Positions 25,474 to 34,282 of a stretch of 47,996 nucleotides of DNA are shown here, one piece after another; the first letter of the stretch is position 1, and every line of letters starts with the position of its first letter. A model generated the notes under the pieces. That model saw only the letters and a program-made list of their open reading frames with translations, was not told the origin of the DNA and searched no databases. The stretch comes from Clostridia bacterium (GTDB lineage Bacteria; Bacillota; Clostridia; Christensenellales; Borkfalkiaceae): assembly GCA_017615975.1 (NCBI GenBank), contig JAFZYZ010000085.1:1-47996 (forward strand), in the 5' to 3' direction. The position numbers and the translations under genes are program-made.

Positions 25474-26361
25474 TTAACCCTTTAATCCACCTACGGCAAT
25501 AGTCCCTACTATTTTGTTCCTAAACGCAAGGAATAAAACGATAATAGGCAACGCAACCATCATACACGCCACCATAACGTAAGGCACGCAAATCTCGTTC
25601 CCCGTCGAATTAGCATACCTATAAAGTCCGTACGCAATAGTCGGATGACTCGGGAAATATATTAAAGACGCCTGCCAGTCGTTCCATAGCGTTATAAACT
25701 GCATAAGTACCAAAGCGAAGAAAGTGGGAACCGCCATCGGAAGCATTATCTGAAAGAATACCCTGAAATGCGATGCCCCGTCCACGAAAGCGGCTTCCGC
25801 GTAAGACCAACTTACACTTTTAAACATTGCGTAAAAAATAAGGAAATTCGTTCCGCCGAACATTATCTTCATCAAAAAGATACCTATCATATTATCGTAG
25901 AATCCCAGATTATTCATTATTTCGAGTTCCGCGGGAAGCGTTCCGATAACCGGCAAAATCATAAACACTATTACTATGGTATAAATAGCGCTAGTTAATA
26001 CACATTTATATTTCGCAACTACGTAAGCCACCACACAGTTCGTAAAAATCGTAATCAAGGCGCTTACTATTGCGTATGAAAAGCCGTTGAAAAACATTTC
26101 GGGCAAATAAACGTCCCCTGAACTCGTTTCTATCTTGAAATATTTAAATACTGCCGAATAATTACTGAAAGCCCAACCTTCGCGCGGCCATCCGAGAAAC
26201 ACCTCGATGTCGGCGTCTAACGAAAAAATAAACTCGTCGTCGGATTTTAACGAAACCAAAAACGTCCATATTATAGGGAACAACAATGATATGGTGTATA
26301 AAATAAGTATAACGAATAATACGATTGCAAACACCGAAGTTAAAGTTTTTCTTTTAACCAT
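25474..26361 (-). CDS. ABC sugar transporter permease, MalG type
   Basis: 295 aa with six transmembrane segments. The cytoplasmic EAA loop that docks the ATPase is EAAFVDGASHFRVFFQIMLP near residue 190. The N-terminal segment and the C-terminal GTIAVGGLKG ending are typical of MalG-like permeases for oligosaccharides. It forms the importer with the neighbouring permease and solute-binding lipoprotein. No ATP-binding subunit gene is in the operon, so a shared MsmX-type ATPase encoded elsewhere is expected. A GGGGGG ribosome-binding site precedes the ATG. Confidence 0.92.
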   Translation of the reverse strand: MVKRKTLTSVFAIVLFVILILYTISLLFPIIWTFLVSLKSDDEFIFSLDADIEVFLGWPREGWAFSNYSAVFKYFKIETSSGDVYLPEMFFNGFSYAIVSALITIFTNCVVAYVVAKYKCVLTSAIYTIVIVFMILPVIGTLPAELEIMNNLGFYDNMIGIFLMKIMFGGTNFLIFYAMFKSVSWSYAEAAFVDGASHFRVFFQIMLPMAVPTFFALVLMQFITLWNDWQASLIYFPSHPTIAYGLYRYANSTGNEICVPYVMVACMMVALPIIVLFLAFRNKIVGTIAVGGLKG

Positions 26362-26373
26362 ATTATCCCCCCG

Positions 26374-27312
26374 TTAAAATTCCGCACTCGGCCCGAATTT
26401 TTCAAGCAAATATTTAACAAGCAACGTGATAGGCGCGGCGACCATAGTAAACAGCACGCCGAACGCGCTGGCGTACGGATAGTCCCTTAATTGTGCGTGA
26501 TTACCGATAACCCTTACGAACATATAATAGCCCAAATTGCTTATATCTTTCGGCGCTTCCGCGTCGTAAAAGTTATAAAGATTATTTTGGTTAGTAAATA
26601 AGCCCGCAACGCCCGCGACTATAAACACGGTAATCGTCGGGAAAATCAGCGGCAAAGTTATAAGCCTGAATTCCTTCCAAAGCGATATGCCTTCTAACTG
26701 CCCGACTTCTATAAGGTCTTCGGGTATTCTTGTCATAGCGCCTAAATAGAGAATAACGTTAGCACCTAAATTAACCCAAGAATTATAATATATAAAGACG
26801 CCGAGTTTTGTATAATCCTTAAAAACGCTTAATTCCGGTTTTCCGAGTAAATAAGGCAACACTTTTTCCACGAGATTTTTGAACATAAGCGTCATAATAA
26901 TCGTAGATAACATCTGCGGTAAATACGCCATTATCGTAAATAATTTAGAACCCGGTATCTTTTTGTATATTATGTATGTAATAAAAATCGAAAGGGGCAT
27001 CGTGAAAAGTAATCCGACTAAATAAAATATAACCGAATTTTTAAACGCCCATATTACTTCTTGGTCGTTAAACAAATTACCGATGGCTTCCCCGAAGTTC
27101 TTGCCTAAACTTGAAAAGGGCAGAAATTCGTAAGAACCTTTTTTATCCTCTACTACGTATTCTTTCAACGAAAGTAAAACCGAATTCAGTTTAACGCCTA
27201 AACTGAATACGCAAAAGAAGAGAATCGGCACGGCAAGCATACAGGCAATAAAAATATATCTGTCTTTTTTGCCCGCAAAACTCGTATTTGTTTTTTCTTT
27301 AATCGCTTTCAT
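26374..27312 (-). CDS. ABC sugar transporter permease, MalF type
   Basis: 312 aa from ATG 27310-27312 with GGAG 8 nt upstream; the codon before it is TTG and is less likely. Six transmembrane segments, with the EAA loop as EVGQLEGISLWKEFRLITLP near residue 210. A periplasm-facing loop of about 50 aa (VVEDKKGSYEFLPF onward) follows TM1. The closing segment reads APITLLVKYLLEKFGPSAEF. Partner of the MalG-type permease 12 nt downstream and the solute-binding protein 15 nt upstream. Confidence 0.92.
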   Translation of the reverse strand: MKAIKEKTNTSFAGKKDRYIFIACMLAVPILFFCVFSLGVKLNSVLLSLKEYVVEDKKGSYEFLPFSSLGKNFGEAIGNLFNDQEVIWAFKNSVIFYLVGLLFTMPLSIFITYIIYKKIPGSKLFTIMAYLPQMLSTIIMTLMFKNLVEKVLPYLLGKPELSVFKDYTKLGVFIYYNSWVNLGANVILYLGAMTRIPEDLIEVGQLEGISLWKEFRLITLPLIFPTITVFIVAGVAGLFTNQNNLYNFYDAEAPKDISNLGYYMFVRVIGNHAQLRDYPYASAFGVLFTMVAAPITLLVKYLLEKFGPSAEF

Positions 27313-27327
27313 CAACTATTCTCCATT

Positions 27328-28941
27328 TTATTTAACGTTCTTACTCCATTCTGAAGGACCTGCGGAGTATAGTGCGTTAAAATACTGTTGAACGGTAACG
27401 CTGCTAGTGGCAGAAGCCTTAAAATTTTCCAACGGATTGTTAAGCGGCAAGCCGTTAGGCGCCGTGCAGTCCCATTCCCAACCTAAATTAAAATAATTGA
27501 AATTTCTGAAAATCTTTTCATTTGCACAAATAGTATAACAAATGTCCGAATTATGCGCCGCTTCCCACGTCGATTGATAATAGTAAGGCATTGCCGCCAA
27601 ATCGGTTTCAGACATTTCGTAGTTCATAAATCTTACGATTCCGCTTGTTTTGGTGCTTAAAACCAACATTTCGTCGGTATTTAAGAAAGCAAGCAGTTTT
27701 TTACAACCTTCGGGTTCGGTTGCGTTTTTACGGATACATAAAGTAGAATTCTGCGACGAAATATAATAAGTCGTCTTTTCCGCAGAACACCCCTCGAACC
27801 ACGGGAAAGGCATAACGCCGAATTGTATATCTTCACCTGACCTTTCCGAAGTTTGCGCGATAACGTCTTCCGCTTCGTTATGCCAGTGTCCGCCGTCGAT
27901 AAAGAAGGCTATCGGCTTAATATTGCCACCTCTCTTGGAATTATATTCACTCTGCACGTAGCGTTTCTGTGAAGTCAGATGACTCTGATTAGACTTGCCC
28001 GATTGAGAATCGTAATACCCGTTTTCGATAACGTCTTTACAGAATTGAAGTGCAAATTTTCTGCCGGAAGTATTCCTTAACTTCCAAGCGTTGGTGTTGT
28101 CTATTGCTGTTTCGGCAATACCGTCGCCGTCAAAGTCGTAAGAACCGTTCATTGTCTTGAAAATATTAAACACGTCTTTGCCGTCTTGCGCTACTCCAAG
28201 CGCATGCGCGAAATGTTTAGTATATCCATCTACGTAAGACCAGAAAAAAGGAGTCATCCCTTCTTCTTCCGACATCTGTTCAAGCAATTCCGTAAAATCT
28301 TCGTAAGTTACGGGCAAACCGTCGTCGTAAGTGCCGGCAACCCCGTCCTGTCCTACGGTCAAATCACCGTCAGCCTTACACCAGTCGCCGTCTTTATCTT
28401 TAAACAGTTTCTTCCTATTAAATAAATCTCTGTTATAATTTAACGTCCAAAGCCCGCCGCCGAAAGGAACGTTATAATAATGCCCGTCATAACTTAAGCA
28501 ATAATCTTTCATATCTTGCCATGTGCCGGTCATTTTACTTTCTATCGTTTTGGTTTCCGTTATAGGAATCTCGGAATCTGCAAGATATTCGTTAAGCGGA
28601 GTAGTCATAACGTCCGTTATGTCCATAAATTCGTCCTGTTCAAGGAAATCGTATAAATTGATACCCGCATAGAAAATATCCTGCTTTCCGGTTACTATTT
28701 TGCTCTGTAAGTCTTCATAAGACTTCTCATAGTCCACTTTAACGTAATATTCAGGATACATCTCCTGGAACTTTTCTATTGCCTTGTCAAGCCATTCTCT
28801 TCCCCAACCGCCTTGATAGCATCCGAATTCGATAATGGTTTTTCCTTCCCACGGTTTAGGTCCGCCGCCACAAGCGAAAGAACCGAACGTGATCGTAAAC
28901 GTTAATAATGCCAAGACTAATAAACGAACTAATTTTTTCAT
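27328..28941 (-). CDS. ABC extracellular solute-binding lipoprotein, family 1
   Basis: 537 aa with lipoprotein signal FTITFGSFACGGGP; the Cys at residue 24 is lipidated. The mature part starts with KTIIEFGCYQGGWGREWLDK and has the two-lobed family 1 layout with many Trp and Tyr residues (PFFWSYVDGY, GGHWHNEAEDV, MPFPWFEGC), suggesting binding of a long glycan fragment. Two Asp-rich stretches (FKDKDGDWCKADGD; DGDGIAETAIDN) look like Ca2+-binding DxDxDG loops. AAGGAG lies 8 nt before the ATG. It is the substrate-capture component of the importer; a pectin-derived oligosaccharide is inferred from context. Confidence 0.92.
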   Translation of the reverse strand: MKKLVRLLVLALLTFTITFGSFACGGGPKPWEGKTIIEFGCYQGGWGREWLDKAIEKFQEMYPEYYVKVDYEKSYEDLQSKIVTGKQDIFYAGINLYDFLEQDEFMDITDVMTTPLNEYLADSEIPITETKTIESKMTGTWQDMKDYCLSYDGHYYNVPFGGGLWTLNYNRDLFNRKKLFKDKDGDWCKADGDLTVGQDGVAGTYDDGLPVTYEDFTELLEQMSEEEGMTPFFWSYVDGYTKHFAHALGVAQDGKDVFNIFKTMNGSYDFDGDGIAETAIDNTNAWKLRNTSGRKFALQFCKDVIENGYYDSQSGKSNQSHLTSQKRYVQSEYNSKRGGNIKPIAFFIDGGHWHNEAEDVIAQTSERSGEDIQFGVMPFPWFEGCSAEKTTYYISSQNSTLCIRKNATEPEGCKKLLAFLNTDEMLVLSTKTSGIVRFMNYEMSETDLAAMPYYYQSTWEAAHNSDICYTICANEKIFRNFNYFNLGWEWDCTAPNGLPLNNPLENFKASATSSVTVQQYFNALYSAGPSEWSKNVK

Positions 28942-28942
28942 A

Positions 28943-31693
28943 CTATTTACTCCTTTTTGTCGTTTGTTTTTTTATAAAAGCGATATAAGCGCTAACCGCA
29001 GCAAAAGCCAAAACGATTATGGCAGTTAATCCGTCGACGTCTATCGCCGAAGAACATCCCCCGCCTTCGCTTACGGCAACCGTATATTCCGTTTCGCCGG
29101 TATTGCCGGACATATCCGTCGCGGTAATCTTTACGGTGTAATCCCCCGCTTTATCCGCGTAAAATCCGCCGTTATACACCGACACGTCTTTACCGTTAAA
29201 GAAAACCTTTACGGATATTTCCATATCGTTATCGGAATTATCGCTAACCTTATAACCGCCGATTTTCACGAAATCCCCGGAAGAAGCGGTTTTATCTACG
29301 TTGCCCAACGTTATAATAGGTTTTTCGCTATCGATAATTCTATAGAAATACTCGTAGGTTTCTGTAATACCCGATAAGGTCGCGCTATACACGACTTTGT
29401 AAACGCCTAAATCTTTGGGCGTAAACGTGCCGTTTTTAATTTCTATCTCTTTGCCGTTAAGCAAAACGGTAATACTGCCGCCGCTTATAACGTTTCCGTT
29501 AATATCTTTTGCCTGCGGTACGATTAAGGTTATGCCGTGTCCTACGTTTTCCGTGCGGTCTTCAACGGGCGCGATATTTATTACCGCCGACTTAACGGTA
29601 ATAAACAGATTTTTATTTACGGTAAAACCCTGTGCCGTACTAACCGTTGCGGAAACGTAATAATTTTTAAGTTCGCTTAACTCCAACGACAAAGTGCCCG
29701 CATTGTACGCGTCGCTAACGTCGGTAAACTCACCGCCGTCCTGATATATACTAACGGTTATAGGTAAATTACTTGCAAATAAAGTCTTCGGAATAGAAAT
29801 CACACTGTCTTTAAGCGCAATAAGTTTAATACTGTCGTCTTCTAACGCACTGCCCTTGTCTAAAACCGTATTGTTCGGAATATTGTTTACGGTAATGGTC
29901 GGCAAATCCGAAAAAACGACTATCTTCCTTTCAGCCGTCAACTGTACGTCCGCTAATTCCGCCGACAAAAAACTGTAAACGTACTTTATAACGTAATTTC
30001 CGTCGCCGTTAAAAGACGCCAAAGTGTATTTTAAAAACGCCCCGCCGTTTTTACTTACCGTTATATCCGCTTTGTACAGATTGCCGGAAATCTTGCCCGA
30101 ATAGGCGTTATACACTTCGAAATCGGCTTTTGACAAAATGCCCGCTTTACTGCTATCGTTTACGACGGTAGTCGTGTTTATACCATCCGCCGATTTCAGG
30201 AAATACGCGTTAACGTGATAAATCCGTTCTTTAGTCGTCTCTCTGCCAAGCAAATCTACGGAAGAATAAGTAAAGACGTAATCTCCTTCTTCTGTAAATT
30301 TGTATTCCAGTTCTCGCAAATCGTTTTTAGAATATATTTCAGAACCGTTTTTGCTTATCGTAAGGTTTACTTGCGGTAAATAGTCCTGAACGTCGTTAAA
30401 CACCGCACACCCTGCGTCAACAGTCTCGTACACGACGTAGTCCCTAACGTATCCGTAAGGCGTCAAAACCGTTCCGCCGCTTTCCACCGTACCAAGTGAA
30501 TAGGTATAAGACACCTTGTTTGAAGTAAGCGGATTTATCGCGGAATATATTAAAGAATACCTTCCCGCCTGCGTAGGTGTAAACTGCATATCCTGGGCGT
30601 AATTTCTTTCCGACAGCACCACGTTGCCGTTCGAATCCTTAATTTCTATACGCCCGCTTTCGGAAACGAAATCGAACAATTGCCCTTCCGAGAAAAATTG
30701 CGGTTTAGGAATAGTAAACGGTACGTTTTTAACGGCTTTCGTATGATTTTCCACAGAAAAATTGCTTACCAGGCTTTTCCCGCCCAAAGAAACCAAAAGT
30801 ATAGACGGATCGTCCGTCTTTAAATCACCGAAAGAAACGGTACAAGTTATATCTTCAAGATTAGTAAAGCCGTTCCATTGCACATCGTCCGTGGTGTATT
30901 TCTTATCCAAATCGCGGATTCTGTATCTTCTTTCGCCGTTAGGAAGTTTTTTTAATCTTTCCGGCACTTGCCAGTTCGGATGCGCCGATTTAAGATCTTC
31001 TTCGCACCTATGCCCGCTGTCGGCGTACACCGCGTTCTCTTCCGCGCTGTAATAGATGCTTATAACGCCGTTGCTGCCCCTTTTAAAAGACTGTCCGTAT
31101 TTATCGCGGAAAGGAAAATTGTTGCCGGTATACGTGTCCAAGGTCTTGGCATATCCGTCGAACGAATACGGCGATATAGACGCGTAAGCGTTGCTTAAAT
31201 ATTCGTCCGTGTCCTGTTCAGAAGGATTGCCGTCAACGCTGGAAAAACCGTTTCTGTGGTGTTCGCCCAAAAGTTTCTGATTTTCACCGCTTGCAAAACC
31301 TTGCAGATAATTTGCGGAATAGTCCGTTCTCGGTGCAAAACCTATAGACAGTGCTTTTCCGTCGGCATCTGTAAACGTGAAAACGAGTTTTTCAAAGTCG
31401 GGCGAATAAGTGTTTGCAGTTCCCCTGACCGAAGGCGTGATGACGAATTGCAAAATCGGCGTTTCCAGATCGCTGCCAGTTAAATCAACCGTTTCGGAAA
31501 ACGTTTTTACGTTGGTTAAATCCAAACGATACCCGACGTAGTCCGTACCGTCGTAATTTACCAAATACGGCGCGTACGTTCCGTCAGCCAGCGTCTTTCT
31601 GGGAGCGTTTAACGCTCCCAGAAATAAAAACGATGCTATAAAACACGCAATAATCGGCGCTATGCGAAAAATTCTAAAACGTTTAGAGTTCAT
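28943..31693 (-). CDS. Large surface protein with Ig-like domains and C-terminal anchor (2)
   Basis: 916 aa. The signal peptide runs to NAPRKTLADGTY. Residues about 40-320 form a beta-rich domain with GERRYRIRDLDKKYTTDDVQ, WNGFTN and SILLVSLGGKSL, related in layout to the other exported proteins of the operon. Several Ig-like modules follow, the last ending GDYTVKITATDMSGNTGET. The C-terminus is SEGGGCSSAIDVDG, about 20 hydrophobic residues and IKKQTTKRSK: a Gly-Cys motif, a membrane helix and a basic tail, like a tripartite sorting signal. No clear ribosome-binding site; it starts 2 nt after the previous stop and is probably translationally coupled. Confidence 0.8.
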   Translation of the reverse strand: MNSKRFRIFRIAPIIACFIASFLFLGALNAPRKTLADGTYAPYLVNYDGTDYVGYRLDLTNVKTFSETVDLTGSDLETPILQFVITPSVRGTANTYSPDFEKLVFTFTDADGKALSIGFAPRTDYSANYLQGFASGENQKLLGEHHRNGFSSVDGNPSEQDTDEYLSNAYASISPYSFDGYAKTLDTYTGNNFPFRDKYGQSFKRGSNGVISIYYSAEENAVYADSGHRCEEDLKSAHPNWQVPERLKKLPNGERRYRIRDLDKKYTTDDVQWNGFTNLEDITCTVSFGDLKTDDPSILLVSLGGKSLVSNFSVENHTKAVKNVPFTIPKPQFFSEGQLFDFVSESGRIEIKDSNGNVVLSERNYAQDMQFTPTQAGRYSLIYSAINPLTSNKVSYTYSLGTVESGGTVLTPYGYVRDYVVYETVDAGCAVFNDVQDYLPQVNLTISKNGSEIYSKNDLRELEYKFTEEGDYVFTYSSVDLLGRETTKERIYHVNAYFLKSADGINTTTVVNDSSKAGILSKADFEVYNAYSGKISGNLYKADITVSKNGGAFLKYTLASFNGDGNYVIKYVYSFLSAELADVQLTAERKIVVFSDLPTITVNNIPNNTVLDKGSALEDDSIKLIALKDSVISIPKTLFASNLPITVSIYQDGGEFTDVSDAYNAGTLSLELSELKNYYVSATVSTAQGFTVNKNLFITVKSAVINIAPVEDRTENVGHGITLIVPQAKDINGNVISGGSITVLLNGKEIEIKNGTFTPKDLGVYKVVYSATLSGITETYEYFYRIIDSEKPIITLGNVDKTASSGDFVKIGGYKVSDNSDNDMEISVKVFFNGKDVSVYNGGFYADKAGDYTVKITATDMSGNTGETEYTVAVSEGGGCSSAIDVDGLTAIIVLAFAAVSAYIAFIKKQTTKRSK

Positions 31694-31695
31694 AC

Positions 31696-34203
31696 TTAAT
31701 CTTTATTCGTGCTTTTCTTTTTTGCAATAAATACGCAGACCGCAGCCAATAACGTAGCGAGTATAATCAATTCCGCACCGCTGCCAAATACGTTGCTGCC
31801 GCAACCGGAGGATTTAGATTCCTGCTTTTTATAAGACGCGTATAAAACGGTGTCTTCGGTTATCGTTTCCCCGTTATACGCTTGAGTAAGTTCTTCATCG
31901 GTAAATAAGCCTTTGAAATCGTATCCGGATTTTTTAAGCAACTCGCTTGCGGCAACCGCAGTATCGTAATCAATAGTCAATACCACGTCGTCGAAGTTAG
32001 CACTCTTAATGGTTATGGTTAACTGTTTAACGTTATATTTAGCAGTCAGAGTTATATCCGACGTAAGAACGTCTTCGCCGAACTTAAATTCTTCCGTACC
32101 GAGATACCAAGCGTCGAATACGAATCCCGTCTTTTCGGGAACTTCGCTAAACGCCGCAACGGGCGTCAACGCGTCGTACTGTTTGGCAGCAATCGCACTA
32201 CCGCCGTCGGTATCGAAAGTTATCGTATATTTTTTAAGTCTGTAAACCGCGTTTGCAATTACGTCGTCTGTGATGGCAACGTCGTCCGCGATATCCCAAC
32301 CGACTGCGTCGTAATGTTCTTTCGCGGGAATATTCGGCGTTTCAACTTCGCCGAACAACGTGCCGTTTAACAAATCGCTTACCGTACCAACGGTTTCGCC
32401 GTCCGCTTTGAAAGTTACGGAAACGTCCGGCAGTTTTTCAAATTCCACTTCGTACGTAATATTCTCCGAAGCGTCTTCAACGGTAAGCAAATACATACCG
32501 TTCACTACTTCGTTGCTTACGTCCGCGCCGCCTACCGTCAAAGCCTTGAACTTATACCCTGCATCGGGAGTTATTACGAAGATAAAGTCGTCGGGTGTTA
32601 AGCTCACGGAATCCCCGTTGTTTGCTATGTTCACACTGCCGTTCGTTATAGGCGCACTCGGATAAAGCACGGCGAGAACGGTTGCGGAAGTTTTAAGCGT
32701 AAAGTCGTCGTTGCTGACTACAAACGTAAGTTCCCCTACTCTATCAAGCGCGTATTCCCAGTCAGCATCGGCAGTTTCGGTTGCTATCAAGTTATCGCCT
32801 TCGTAAATCTTAACAGTTGCAGATTCTATCGCAACGACGTCTTCAGTCGTAAGCGTAAAGTCCGCAAGGGTTATTTTCCTGCCGTAATATAAACCGTCCG
32901 AAACCGTAAAATCAGCGATTTCAACGAGTTTGTCGTCAGTTTTTATCGCCGTATTGAAATCTACAGTCCCCTTGGAAGTATCATCTACAAAATATTCCAC
33001 GGAATAAGCGCCCGCTTTATCGAAATCAAATGTCGTTCCGTCGTAATTTTCAGTAGTTGCACCGTCAGGGTCAGTAATATTTACGGAAAAATCGATAGGT
33101 GCGGTTTCGCCGTTAGCGAAACTAAAACTTACAGGCGCAGGAATAGCGGTATTTCCGCTTGCAATAAGCCCCGACTTCGGTAAACTAACAACTTGGTCAA
33201 AATCGTCAATACCCATTATGCAGAATCTCGTAAACTCGTCGGTACTTCTCTTTGTCGTTCTCATTATACTTACGGAGAGTTTAACCTTATTGTCCGTAAA
33301 TCCGGGGAAATAATGCTCGTCGTCAGCAGAGAAATTTTTGAAATCACGGATATGCACGCCGTTTATAGAAAGCGAACCGTTAGCGTTATCGAATTGTACT
33401 TTTATAGAATTTGCGGACGTTCTCGAGAAGTTTATTTGCGTTTTAGTATGTCCGTATTCTGCGGTGTTCAGATAACAACCGTCATTAGGTTTACCGTCCC
33501 CTCCAACAGCGCCGTCGTGCAAATCACTACCGACTATGCTGAATATAGCGTTTCCGTTATAATTATTAGTATCGAAGCCCGCTTCGCCGATATAAACGTC
33601 ATCTGAAGTGTGGTTGGTCTTTTCCCAAGTGCCTGCTGCAGCCGCTATTATGCTGTCTTTCGTTTGTGTCGCATCCCAGTTAGAATACGCCGCCCAAACA
33701 AACAGCGCGATATAATTATTCGGATTCGACGCGTCTTCTATAATAATCTTAAACCCTTTGTTCTGCCAGTTATCGTTAGTCCCCGGGAAAGCAAGTTCTA
33801 TTAACGTATCGCTTGCCGTATTGTCGGAAATATCGACTACGCCGTTAAACTTAACGCCCGCGGAATATTTTACGCTCGGGAAATTGATGAGCGGCGGGTT
33901 GGTATCGTTAGATAAATCCGTATTATCGACAAGCGCCGCCGTCTTGTTTCTGGTCTGCACCATAACGCCGCTACCGGAAAAGTTGGTATTAGTAAACGTA
34001 CCGTAAGATATATCGTTTACGTAAGCGTCTAACCCGTTGTCGCCGACAGGCGTAAACCATTCGTCCACTATATTTTGGACAGTTTCGTCGTTTGCCATAG
34101 CGCTGGCACGATTTACAGTAGTAAAATTACCTACGCCGAAAGCAGTAAACGCTAACGCAAAACAAGTAAGTAAAGATACTAAAATTTTCTTTTTAGTTTT
34201 CAT
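31696..34203 (-). CDS. Surface protein with repeated beta domain, InlB repeat and anchor
   Basis: 835 aa. The signal peptide ends near TVNRASAMAND. Residues about 48-334 are one copy of the repeated domain found three times in the 1910-aa neighbour, running from WFTPVGDNGLDAYVNDISYG to DEFTRFCIMGIDDFD. Ig-like modules follow, then an InlB B-type repeat at about 654-728 (YTITFDTDGGSAIAAKQYD; FVFDAWYLG) and a second partial one. The C-terminus is KSSGCGSNVFGSG, a hydrophobic helix and AKKKSTNKD, a Cys-containing sorting-like tail matching the next gene's. AAGGAG precedes the ATG. Likely a glycan-binding surface protein; the ligand is unknown. Confidence 0.82.
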   Translation of the reverse strand: MKTKKKILVSLLTCFALAFTAFGVGNFTTVNRASAMANDETVQNIVDEWFTPVGDNGLDAYVNDISYGTFTNTNFSGSGVMVQTRNKTAALVDNTDLSNDTNPPLINFPSVKYSAGVKFNGVVDISDNTASDTLIELAFPGTNDNWQNKGFKIIIEDASNPNNYIALFVWAAYSNWDATQTKDSIIAAAAGTWEKTNHTSDDVYIGEAGFDTNNYNGNAIFSIVGSDLHDGAVGGDGKPNDGCYLNTAEYGHTKTQINFSRTSANSIKVQFDNANGSLSINGVHIRDFKNFSADDEHYFPGFTDNKVKLSVSIMRTTKRSTDEFTRFCIMGIDDFDQVVSLPKSGLIASGNTAIPAPVSFSFANGETAPIDFSVNITDPDGATTENYDGTTFDFDKAGAYSVEYFVDDTSKGTVDFNTAIKTDDKLVEIADFTVSDGLYYGRKITLADFTLTTEDVVAIESATVKIYEGDNLIATETADADWEYALDRVGELTFVVSNDDFTLKTSATVLAVLYPSAPITNGSVNIANNGDSVSLTPDDFIFVITPDAGYKFKALTVGGADVSNEVVNGMYLLTVEDASENITYEVEFEKLPDVSVTFKADGETVGTVSDLLNGTLFGEVETPNIPAKEHYDAVGWDIADDVAITDDVIANAVYRLKKYTITFDTDGGSAIAAKQYDALTPVAAFSEVPEKTGFVFDAWYLGTEEFKFGEDVLTSDITLTAKYNVKQLTITIKSANFDDVVLTIDYDTAVAASELLKKSGYDFKGLFTDEELTQAYNGETITEDTVLYASYKKQESKSSGCGSNVFGSGAELIILATLLAAVCVFIAKKKSTNKD

Positions 34204-34282
34204 AATTTTTCTCCTTATTTTTCTATAAATTTATATCTGATAAATTTATTTCAATTAAAATAATTATTCTTTCGGTAAAAAC
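34204..34282 (-). other. 79-nt spacer with paired palindromic repeat
   Basis: The spacer is AT-rich and contains the 10-nt palindrome ATAAATTTAT twice (34225-34234 and 34240-34249), separated by ATCTG, just upstream of the AAGGAG of the next gene. It could fold into a weak stem-loop or be a protein site. No terminator and no convincing promoter are visible here. Confidence 0.35.
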
